Shown piece by piece: positions 1-5,211 of a stretch of 6,549 nucleotides of DNA (position 1 is the stretch's first letter; every line of letters begins with the position of its first letter). Source of the DNA: Janthinobacterium lividum. Its GTDB lineage: Bacteria; Pseudomonadota; Gammaproteobacteria; Burkholderiales; Burkholderiaceae_D. The stretch is taken from NCBI GenBank assembly GCA_945864765.1, contig CAMBDR010000255.1, positions 1 to 6,549 on the forward strand. Reading direction: 5' to 3'. Both the position numbers and the translations under genes were made by a program. The notes under the pieces were generated by a model. The model worked only from the letters and a program-made list of their open reading frames with translations, did not search any database and was not told the origin of the DNA.

Positions 1-927
1 CTGTATTCGGTGCAAACCTATTTGAAGCCGCCGTATTTTGCGCGCTATGATGAAGTGACGGGCAAAGTCAGCCCTACTGCACTGGTCAGAACCAGCCCGG
101 TGCGTTTTGATAATGTGGAAGTGGTGCGCGAGTTTGCCACCTCCAAAGACGGCACCCGCATTCCGCTCGCCATTGTCCGGCGCAAGGGCCTGAGTTTGGA
201 TGGCTCGCACCCGCTCTTGCTTAATGGCTACGGCGGTTATAACGTCAGCCAGACCCCTAAATTTTTAGGTGCTGCAATCAGCCTGTGGCTGGATGCGGGT
301 GGCGTGTATGTGATTGCCAATTTGCGTGGTGGTGGCGAATTTGGCGAGCAATGGCATCATCAAGGTATGCTGGCCAAAAAACAAAATGTGTTTGATGACT
401 TCATCGCCTCGGCTGAGTATTTGATCAAGGCCAAATATAGCACTAGTAGCCGCATGGCGGCTGTGGGGGGGAGTAACGGTGGTTTGTTGATGGGGGCGGT
501 GGTAACGCAGCGCCCGGAACTGTTTCGCGCGGTTGGTTCCATGGTGGGCATTTACGATATGTTGCGGGTGGAGTTGGACCCTAACGGGGCATTTAATGTG
601 TCCGAATTCGGTTCGGTCAAAGACCCGGAGATGCTGAAGGTTTTGTATGGCTATTCACCGTATCACCATGTGCAGGATGGTGCGAAGTATCCGGCCATGT
701 TTATGGCAACCGGCGAGACCGATGGCCGGGTTAACCCCATGCATTCACGCAAGATGATTGCGCGCATGCAGGCGGCAACGGGTTCCAAGCATCCGGTCAT
801 GCTCAGTACCAATGCGCATGCGGGGCACGGGATAGGCAGTTCGCTCTCGGTACGGGTGAATCAGCAGGCCGATTGGTATAGCTTTTTGATGGATCAACTG
901 GGCGTGAAAATGCCGGTGAAAAAGTAG
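1..927 (+). CDS. Prolyl oligopeptidase, C-terminal catalytic domain (partial, 5' end outside window)
   Basis: This is a serine peptidase of family S9A, which cleaves short peptides after proline. The frame is open from base 1, so the GTG at 10 is internal and the gene starts upstream. The 308 visible codons equal roughly the C-terminal 40% of a ~700-residue enzyme: the last blade of the beta-propeller (YLKPPYFARYD) followed by the alpha/beta-hydrolase domain. The catalytic triad is complete: Ser in GGSNGG (codon 472-474), Asp in TGETDGRVNP (721-723) and His in AHAGHG (826-828). The family-typical NLRGGGEFGEQWH stretch (about 319-357) and the YSPYHHV segment before the Asp are also present. 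The stop is TAG at 925-927. Any signal peptide lies upstream and cannot be seen, so location (cytoplasm or periplasm) is open. The next gene converges on it and is not co-transcribed. The family assignment is secure. Confidence 0.95.
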   Translation: MYSVQTYLKPPYFARYDEVTGKVSPTALVRTSPVRFDNVEVVREFATSKDGTRIPLAIVRRKGLSLDGSHPLLLNGYGGYNVSQTPKFLGAAISLWLDAGGVYVIANLRGGGEFGEQWHHQGMLAKKQNVFDDFIASAEYLIKAKYSTSSRMAAVGGSNGGLLMGAVVTQRPELFRAVGSMVGIYDMLRVELDPNGAFNVSEFGSVKDPEMLKVLYGYSPYHHVQDGAKYPAMFMATGETDGRVNPMHSRKMIARMQAATGSKHPVMLSTNAHAGHGIGSSLSVRVNQQADWYSFLMDQLGVKMPVKK

Positions 928-930
928 TTG

Positions 931-965
931 GATGCTGGCGCTCAGGCTAGTTTGCGCTCGGCATC
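931..965. terminator. Possible weak hairpin between two convergent genes
   Basis: GATGC at 931-935 pairs with GCATC at 961-965, with an inner GCGC/GCGC pairing around 937-940 and 954-957, separated by mismatches. Read on the minus strand, a short T-run (complement of the A-run at 919-923) follows about 7-10 bases after the stem. This could help end dgt transcripts, but the stem is broken and most of it lies in dgt codons. It is a weak call. Confidence 0.2.
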
Positions 966-2483
966 AAATTTCTGCTTCAAGGGCATCAGTTCTTGATGTA
1001 AGTTGACTGCATATGAATCGGTCATGCCGGAAATCATATCGGTCAACAAAAGGCATTCATCGTAACGGCTGGCGCTACTGCTTTCGTATACGCGGCGGTA
1101 GTTTTCCGAGATGCGGCCATAAATATAGCGGGTAAATGGGTGGCGGCGCTGCATGCTGGCCTGGTCGGCCTGGTCGGCGTGGCCAGCTTGGCCGGATTGT
1201 CCGGGTTGGCCGGGGTTGGCGGTGTCGCTGATGGCGGCCCAGAAAATATCCATTAGTTCGCGGATCACATTGTAGCCGTTCAATTCCAGCTCCAGCACCA
1301 CGCGGTGGTTGTAGGCGTGTTTGAGCGCAAAGTCTTTCAGGTTTTTGCGCAAGGCGCGGGCGCGCGATAGCGCTAGCAAACTCTTGGCTTGTGTGCCCGC
1401 CATAAAGCTGGGGTAATTGGCGGCATCGACAAAGGCGTCGGTCGCCGCCCGCACCATTTCACCAATCGCATAGACGCGAAACAATTGCATCGATACATCG
1501 TTTAATTCAGCGGGTGAAATGGCGGGTGAAATACTGCGATATTCGATATGTTTGGCCCGGCTTTTGGCAATCAAGCCCTCGATTAACTGCGTATTTTCGG
1601 CGTCGGCATCATCATCCCAGGCGTGATGTTCCAAAAACGCCAGTAAGTCAGAAAACGATGCCAGGCCTTTTTTGACTGCGTCTTCCACATCCAGCACCAC
1701 ATAGGCGATATCGTCACAGGCTTCCATCACATACGCCAGCGGGTGGCGCAGGCCCAGGGCGAGGCCGGTTTTTTGTTGTACCAGTTCGGCGATGGCTTGT
1801 TCGGAAGAAAAAAATCCATGTTTTTTACACGCCGCCGCAGCGTTGCCGCTGTTGGCGGTGGTGTGGGTGGATGGGGTTGGATATTTCATCATGGCCGAGA
1901 GGGTGGCGTAGCTGAGATCCAGGCCAAAGTTATCATTTAACACTTGCAGCCGGGTGACCAGCCGAAACGCCTGGGCGTTGCCTTCCCACTGGAGAAAGTC
2001 TTGCTGTTGTTGCGCGCTCATGGGGCGGTGGGGGTCTTCCAGCAGGCTGGTTTGGCGATCTTTGAACCAGCTTTGAATTGCGGCTTCGCCCTGGTGGCCA
2101 AAGGGCGGGTTGCCTAAATCATGGGCCAAACCAATGGTGGCCAACAGGGCGGGGATATTGCGCAAGGCATTCGGGCAGTTGCGGCCAATGTGGTGGTTAA
2201 ATACCAGCGTGGTGCCAATACTGCGCGCCAGATTGGATACCTCGTGCGAGTGCGTGAGGCGGGTGCGCACGCTGGCGTTGCGGTCGAGCGGGAAAACCTG
2301 GGTTTTGTCGGCCAGTCGGCGTAGTGGGGTGCAAAACAGAATGCGATCGTAATCGCGCTCGATTTCGGTGCGGGTTTCGTTGGTGCCGGGTGGGGTGATG
2401 CTGCCTGCGGCATCTTTTTTGCGCCTGCCGGAATCCAAAAGCTGCATCCATTGATTTGTGTTGCTATCCACGCTCTGTCTCAA
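942..2483 (-). CDS. dgt: Deoxyguanosinetriphosphate triphosphohydrolase-like protein (dGTPase, HD domain)
   Basis: This cytoplasmic HD-superfamily hydrolase of the dNTPase group removes triphosphate from dGTP (and often other dNTPs). The 513 codons are close to the usual ~500. Visible hallmarks are the RRLADKTQVFPLDR segment (residues 55-68), RTRLTHSHE with metal-ligand His78, GLAHDLGNPPFGHQGE with the His121-Asp122 pair plus His130 and Glu133 (the positions matching the catalytic pair of E. coli Dgt), and EACDDIAY with Asp257/258 as last metal ligand. All active-site residues are present. The start is uncertain. The longest frame begins with TTG at 2483 without a clear ribosome site. An in-frame ATG at 2447 (residue 13) fits the family N-terminus (xWxxLL) as well, giving 501 aa. 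Residues 423-443 are a Gly/Gln/Ala-rich repeat insertion. The gene is transcribed away from rpn's end and convergent with the peptidase gene. It could be housekeeping dNTP control or an anti-phage dGTPase; sequence alone does not decide. Confidence 0.92.
   Translation of the reverse strand: MRQSVDSNTNQWMQLLDSGRRKKDAAGSITPPGTNETRTEIERDYDRILFCTPLRRLADKTQVFPLDRNASVRTRLTHSHEVSNLARSIGTTLVFNHHIGRNCPNALRNIPALLATIGLAHDLGNPPFGHQGEAAIQSWFKDRQTSLLEDPHRPMSAQQQQDFLQWEGNAQAFRLVTRLQVLNDNFGLDLSYATLSAMMKYPTPSTHTTANSGNAAAACKKHGFFSSEQAIAELVQQKTGLALGLRHPLAYVMEACDDIAYVVLDVEDAVKKGLASFSDLLAFLEHHAWDDDADAENTQLIEGLIAKSRAKHIEYRSISPAISPAELNDVSMQLFRVYAIGEMVRAATDAFVDAANYPSFMAGTQAKSLLALSRARALRKNLKDFALKHAYNHRVVLELELNGYNVIRELMDIFWAAISDTANPGQPGQSGQAGHADQADQASMQRRHPFTRYIYGRISENYRRVYESSSASRYDECLLLTDMISGMTDSYAVNLHQELMPLKQKFDAERKLA
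1155..1217. repeat. 9-bp imperfect tandem repeat (7 units) inside dgt
   Basis: There are seven consecutive 9-base units on the plus strand: gctggcctg, gtcggcctg, gtcggcgtg, gccagcttg, gccggattg, tccgggttg, gccggggtt. Because the unit is a multiple of three, the frame is kept. Read on the minus strand it encodes the triplets NPG, QPG, QSG, QAG, HAD, QAD and QAS at residues 423-443. It sits between two conserved helical parts of the C-terminal region, probably in a surface loop, and looks like a slippage-expanded, strain-variable insertion. Confidence 0.8.
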
Positions 2484-2554
2484 TTCAAAAATGGCTTGCT
2501 TGCGGTGCCATGGGCCGCCAGCAGCTTAGGTTTGGCATGATTCTACAGTAATTT

Positions 2555-2755
2555 TTATTGTGCTTGCGTGCTTGCTTCGCTGATTTCTTCAATGGTTGTT
2601 ACTTTTTGGGTGCGGTCATGCAGTTGGTCGCGGGGTATGGGTGCGCCATCGCCTTTGGGTTGTGCAGGGTTCGCGCGCAGGTTGGCAAGCGCGCGTTTGT
2701 GCGGGAGGGCTGTTTGGCCGGTATTGAGCCGGCCTATGATTTTGGTTTGGCTCAT
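2555..2755 (-). CDS. Doubtful small hypothetical protein (66 aa)
   Basis: An ATG-to-TAA frame of 66 codons begins MSQTKIIGRLNTG and ends with an acidic, Gln/Ala-rich tail. I do not recognise it. It is hydrophilic, with no membrane segment, signal peptide or Cys. In its favour, it is the only minus-strand gene candidate in an otherwise empty 299 bp gap, it starts 27 bp after the rpn stop on the same strand (compatible with co-transcription), and its codons (GGC, CGC, ACC, CTG, GCC) resemble those of its neighbours. Against it, there is no purine-rich ribosome site before the ATG; the bases immediately upstream on the coding strand are pyrimidine-rich. Overlapping plus-strand frames exist but look worse. 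It may be a remnant of a longer gene. It is close to a coin toss as a real gene. Confidence 0.35.
   Translation of the reverse strand: MSQTKIIGRLNTGQTALPHKRALANLRANPAQPKGDGAPIPRDQLHDRTQKVTTIEEISEASTQAQ
2716..2734. repeat. Perfect 6-bp inverted repeat with 7-nt loop
   Basis: GGCCGG at 2716-2721 and CCGGCC at 2729-2734 flank the loop TATTGAG. It lies at the 5' end of the doubtful 66-codon frame, about 50 bp past the rpn stop. It could form a GC-only hairpin in an rpn read-through transcript, but no T-tract follows on the minus strand, so it is not a standard intrinsic terminator. Confidence 0.35.
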
Positions 2756-2782
2756 TTGGGAGGAAAGGTGATTCCTGGTGCG

Positions 2783-3145
2783 TTATTTAATGGGTAAATG
2801 TGCCAGGCCAAGAAGGGTTCTTGCTTGTGCTTCGGTGTAACCATTTTGCATCAAGGAATGGATTGCGTTCGCGTTGGCTTCATTCACGCCATCCTGTTTG
2901 CCGAGCGCTTTACCACGTGCTTCACCTCGTGCTTCCCCGCGTGCTTCCCCGCGTGCTTCCCCGCGTGCTTCCCCTAGCGCTTCACCGAGTGCTTTGCCGC
3001 GCTTTAATGCCGCATTGATTTCGGTGCGTTCGGTACTCAAAGCCCGTTCGCGTACTTCTGCCAAGCGGCGGGTTTCTTCATCGGCTGAAAGGGTTTTGAG
3101 TTTGCGCATCGCTTGGCGCACAGGGGGATGGGCAATTTGGTTCAT
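2783..3145 (-). CDS. Probable in-frame internal gene: small Rpn C-terminal protein (RpnS-type intragenic antitoxin)
   Basis: The ATG at 3145-3143 is residue 193 of the Rpn frame and is preceded by GGAAGGAG (3162-3155) with a 9-base spacer. This is a stronger ribosome site than that of the full-length gene. The product would be 120 residues beginning MNQIAHPPVRQAMRKLKTL. It holds a charged helix, the tetrapeptide repeats (GKAL, GEAL, five GEAR, GKAL) and a C-terminal NGYTEAQARTLLGL helix, but none of the nuclease catalytic residues. For E. coli Rpn proteins it is established that variable C-terminal domains are translated separately and block the toxic full-length nuclease, and that a dimerisation helix can carry four-residue repeats of variable number. 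This gene has all of those layout features. Expression from this start is an inference from the ribosome site; no promoter inside the gene was convincing. M205 is a less likely alternative start. Confidence 0.7.
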   Translation of the reverse strand: MNQIAHPPVRQAMRKLKTLSADEETRRLAEVRERALSTERTEINAALKRGKALGEALGEARGEARGEARGEARGEARGKALGKQDGVNEANANAIHSLMQNGYTEAQARTLLGLAHLPIK

Positions 3146-3721
3146 GATGCTTGGCTCCTTCCAATGTTGAAAATACTTGACCCATGCCGCCAGGGCCGCT
3201 AAACCGTCTGCCAGCCCTCCGGGCGCGTTGCCGAGGCGGTCCAGTTTGGCTAATTCTACTATATACAGTTGCAGTTCGCTACCCAGCCGGACGGATGGAT
3301 TGATTCTATCGCGCATTTCAAAACACCACAAGGCTTGATTTTGTTCGGGAAACAGGTCGTACACCAGCAAATGGATGCCGATGACGGGTTTGAGTTTGGC
3401 ATAATCGACACCTGCCTTTAATTGTGCGCCCAGGGTTTTGGAGAGGTAAGTCATGCTGCGGGCGCTCCACTTTTCGCGGCGGCCCATTTGTATTTCGATG
3501 TTGAATAAGTTGCCGTCCTGGTCTTTGGCCAGAATGTCAAGTTCGATGTATTTACCCTTGAGTTCGGTAGCGGCAATGTTTGGGTTTTGTACGCTGACCA
3601 CCTTGACGGGTGGCTCGCCGACGCGAACCGCGTTGATTAGGTCGCTTAGCAAGGGGAGGGATTTGGCGAATAAACGCTTGAATACGTAGTCGTTGCGAGG
3701 GTCGAGTAGAGGTTGGTTCAT
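2783..3721 (-). CDS. Rpn-family recombination-promoting nuclease / PD-(D/E)XK transposase-like protein (RpnL-type)
   Basis: This 312-residue protein opens with the family signature MNQPLLDPRNDYVFKRLF. The PD-(D/E)XK core is visible as YIELDILAKDQDG followed by LFNIEIQ: Asp62, Glu76 and Gln78 are the expected metal/catalytic positions. It continues with the REKWSARSMTYLSKTL region typical of these proteins. Rpn proteins are DNA endonucleases related to the former 'transposase 31' group. In E. coli they raise recombination, and full-length forms are reported as toxic anti-phage proteins. The C-terminal third is charged and helical (residues 193-312) and contains eight tetrapeptide repeats (about 241-274). 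The start was chosen at 3721 because AGGTG lies 6 bases upstream and the signature begins there. The frame stays open to an ATG at 3922, but those 67 extra residues look non-coding. A second translation start inside the gene (3145) probably makes a 120-residue C-terminal protein. No frameshift or missing catalytic residue was seen. Confidence 0.9.
   Translation of the reverse strand: MNQPLLDPRNDYVFKRLFAKSLPLLSDLINAVRVGEPPVKVVSVQNPNIAATELKGKYIELDILAKDQDGNLFNIEIQMGRREKWSARSMTYLSKTLGAQLKAGVDYAKLKPVIGIHLLVYDLFPEQNQALWCFEMRDRINPSVRLGSELQLYIVELAKLDRLGNAPGGLADGLAALAAWVKYFQHWKEPSIMNQIAHPPVRQAMRKLKTLSADEETRRLAEVRERALSTERTEINAALKRGKALGEALGEARGEARGEARGEARGEARGKALGKQDGVNEANANAIHSLMQNGYTEAQARTLLGLAHLPIK
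2901..2996. repeat. 12-bp tandem repeat (8 units) in the rpn C-terminal part
   Basis: There are eight 12-base units on the plus strand. The three at 2937-2972 are identical (ccgcgtgcttcc) and the flanking ones differ by a few bases. Read on the minus strand they encode Gly-Lys/Glu-Ala-Leu/Arg tetrapeptides, so changes in copy number keep the frame and lengthen or shorten a charged helix by about one turn per unit. The divergence of the outer units and identity of the inner ones suggest recent internal duplication. Confidence 0.9.
3155..3162 (-). promoter_or_regulatory. Strong internal ribosome binding site in rpn
   Basis: The minus-strand sequence GGAAGGAG is followed after 9 bases by the in-frame ATG at 3145. 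Codons spanning it (His-Trp-Lys-Glu-Pro) carry no obvious protein-level reason for this exact base run, although chance cannot be excluded. It defines the start of the small C-terminal Rpn protein. Confidence 0.7.
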
Positions 3722-3727
3722 TTGGCG

Positions 3728-3732
3728 CACCT
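3728..3732 (-). promoter_or_regulatory. Ribosome binding site for full-length rpn
   Basis: The minus-strand AGGTG lies 6 bases before the ATG at 3721. It supports this start over the upstream ATG at 3922, and it is weaker than the internal site at 3155-3162. Confidence 0.6.
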
Positions 3733-3770
3733 GTTGGGTTGAGGGGTTAATGAAGGGGGAATGGCTGTTT

Positions 3771-3802
3771 ATTCTAACAGTAAATAATGGCTGTATGTGC
3801 AA
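3771..3802 (-). promoter_or_regulatory. Weak candidate promoter for rpn
   Basis: On the minus strand, TTGCAC (3802-3797) and TAGAAT (3776-3771, 5 of 6 matches to the -10 consensus) are separated by 20 bases, longer than the optimal 17. The -10 lies about 50 bp before the rpn ATG in the AT-rich part of the 3722-3920 spacer. The -10 overlaps a small inverted repeat, CTGTT/AACAG (3766-3770 and 3776-3780). The rest of this spacer shows no gene. Confidence 0.25.
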
Positions 3803-3920
3803 ACAGTTCGATATTTTTTTGTGGCCACTGGGTGCGGATGGCGTGGGTAGCCTGGTTTTGTGGGATGATAGAACTAACGGTACTTGGATAACGATTGTAA
3901 GCGGGCAGACGGGGTAGGGC

Positions 3921-4254
3921 ATGGATGAAGAAGAAATTAAACGGCGCTTAATGGCATTGTCGCCAGCGGCTTCGGCAGCCGTGTGGCGATGCGTTGGTTG
4001 CCGTTTTTAAGCCTAAAAAGCCAGCCTGCTTTTGATTATTGGAAAGATGAAAAAAGGAAACCGTATCTGCTGGCGGTTTTGAACGCACAAGTGGGTGCGC
4101 TTGGTGTTGGATTAGGTGGTGGGATTGCAAGAAAAGATGCTTTTGACCGTTGGCGCGCCGCCCAAATCGTCGCCGCCTACGCTGCTGCCGCCGCCAAGAG
4201 TTTAATACAGTTTTTTTCCAAAGAAGAGATTGCGATAGTTTGGGAACAGTTCAA
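3921..4254 (+). pseudogene. Frameshifted N-terminal gene remnant of unknown function
   Basis: An ATG at 3921 opens MDEEEIKRRLMALSPAASA, then runs into a stop at 4008-4010. From about 3983 the coding-like signal moves to another frame (MRWLPFLSLKSQPAFDYW onward, then an Ala-rich helix AAQIVAAYAAAAAKSL and FFSKEEIAIVWEQF) and continues to about 4250. The natural reading is one gene with a small indel near 3981-3990. I do not recognise the domain; it is mostly helical and charged. It leads straight into the Roc GTPase remnant, again with a frame change, so it is probably the N-terminal part of that same dead gene. It could instead be a separate small gene. The ribosome site before 3921 is weak (GGTAGGGC). 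Confidence 0.5.
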
Positions 4255-4619
4255 GCCCTCAATCGCGTGCGTACAATCTTCATCGGCTATGGCGATGCAG
4301 GCAAAACCTCACTCATCCGCACCCTGCACGGCGAACCCGTAGTCGAAGGCAAAGAGCCAATGACCCCCGGCATTGAAATCCGCGAATGCGCTGGCGCAGG
4401 CAAGGACATCATCACCCATTTTTGGGACTTCGGAGGCCAAGTCATGGCCCACGCCACGCACCAGTTTTTTCTGCCCGCGCCGAAATCAACGCCACTGAGC
4501 AAGCCGAATACAGGCTTCAGCACGTGCAAGCCTTCGGCGGCAATGCTACCGTTCAAATTGTTGGCAACAGGGACGACCAAGTACCTGTGCATATCGACAT
4601 GGCCAGCCTGGTCATGGTA
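4255..4619 (+). pseudogene. Roc-domain (Roco-type Ras-like GTPase) remnant, frameshifted and truncated
   Basis: The G-domain motifs are clear but lie in different frames. The P-loop GYGDAGKTS (4285-4311) and the switch-II DFGGQ (4426-4440), within NRVRTIFIG to HATHQFFL, share one frame. The stretch NATEQAEYRLQHVQAFGG and the G4 motif NRDD (4566-4577, consensus NKxD) are in the next. Between HQFFL and the downstream frame, the beta strand normally found there (hydrophobic, of RxxYVLVLDAR type) is missing, which points to a frame-breaking deletion near 4470-4485. Similarity stops near 4605-4619, and the COR domain that should follow is absent. Roco GTPases are multidomain signalling proteins, often LRR-linked. 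Here nothing functional can be made. The end coincides with the 3' end of the membrane-protein gene on the other strand and a fall in GC, so the RHS cassette boundary probably lies here. Confidence 0.8.
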
Positions 4620-5211
4620 CGTTACGCCTCTCATTTTTTTTGATCCAACCGAGATGGTTTCGCCATTTTTCCTTTAAATATTTGAAAAGAATTAAAAAAT
4701 ATACAAATAAAATTGATGAAATAGCAGATGAAATTGAAAACTCTAACCATGAGGTCAAAATCCCTGTTGTCCTATTTGGGAGCAAAACAGTTGAGGCTCC
4801 ATGGCTTATTGCTGTTAATAAATCACCAACTATTGGAAATGCCGATATCACAGCAAACCAAGGTAATAAAAGTGGCAAAAATGCGATAAGGTAAACGACA
4901 TCTTCGCCACTTTTTGGGCCGGGGGTTACGCCTTGGGCCAGCAACCCCATCACACAAAAAACCGAAATATCTATGAGTAGCCATAACACAATTAGCCTGA
5001 AAGCAGGTTGGTTCTTTTCAAAAATAACGCAAACAAACCAGAGTATCCAAAATAGTGGCAATAAAAAAAGCAAATAAATGGGAAGTTTACCAAAATCGGC
5101 TTTTGTTACCCATAATGCACTTGCTATTAGCAAGTTTAAGAGAGTAATTAAGGCAGTAAATTTATAAATTCTTGTTGCGTATTGCCAGTTGGAAGAAATC
5201 AACCCACTCAT
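4612..5211 (-). CDS. Multipass membrane protein, candidate RHS immunity protein
   Basis: This 199-residue protein begins MSGLISSNWQYATRIYKF. Hydrophobic segments at about residues 17-35, 43-63, 72-94, 105-125 and 155-177 suggest five inner-membrane helices. The tail (178-196) is rich in Lys/Arg and probably cytoplasmic. No enzyme motif is visible and I do not recognise the family. Its ATG overlaps the stop codon of the RHS gene (ATGA, bases 5211-5208), so translation is likely coupled. A weak AAGGA lies about 16 bases upstream. A frame extending to 5235 exists but lies wholly inside the RHS end. The gene is markedly AT-rich (for example 4681-4740) compared with the RHS core. Immediately downstream position, overlap, odd base composition and membrane topology all fit an immunity protein for the RHS toxin tip. 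The last codons, after an A8 run (4642-4635), reach into the Roc remnant and may be a replaced tail. Confidence 0.75.
   Translation of the reverse strand: MSGLISSNWQYATRIYKFTALITLLNLLIASALWVTKADFGKLPIYLLFLLPLFWILWFVCVIFEKNQPAFRLIVLWLLIDISVFCVMGLLAQGVTPGPKSGEDVVYLIAFLPLLLPWFAVISAFPIVGDLLTAISHGASTVLLPNRTTGILTSWLEFSISSAISSILFVYFLILFKYLKEKWRNHLGWIKKNERRNVP

Noticed and set aside
2110..2451. Several frames on both strands over the 5' part of dgt
   Set aside because: They are alternative-frame readings of a GC-rich, clearly conserved HD-domain gene.
2558..2797. Plus-strand frames of 79 and 67 codons in the gap after rpn
   Set aside because: They overlap each other and the minus-strand candidate, have no ribosome site, and their composition (Cys, Trp, Arg rich) looks like antisense reading.
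2901..2996. CRISPR-like array
   Set aside because: The units are 12 bp, contiguous without spacers, and inside a coding frame.
2800..3170. Plus-strand repetitive frames (repeats of RVLP or RASP type)
   Set aside because: They are antisense readings of the 12-bp repeat in rpn.
3722..3922. Upstream 67-codon extension of the Rpn frame to an ATG at 3922
   Set aside because: The family signature MNQPLLDPRNDYVF starts at 3721 with its own ribosome site; the extension has no matching composition and overlaps the spacer and probable promoter.
4598..4616. Imperfect palindrome CATGGCCAG / CTGGTCATG as a terminator for the membrane-protein gene
   Set aside because: The centre is one base, so a hairpin would lose several pairs, and no T-tract follows on the minus strand.
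3921..4619. Programmed frameshifting in the Roc gene
   Set aside because: Several separate shifts plus a missing beta strand and no COR domain fit decay, not a regulated single shift; no classic slippery site with stem-loop was seen.
4287..4634. Minus-strand 115-codon frame
   Set aside because: It is antisense to the conserved Roc motifs at 4285-4577.
4640..4894. Plus-strand 84-codon frame
   Set aside because: It is antisense to the membrane-protein gene, whose hydrophobic pattern and overlap with rhs are far better evidence.
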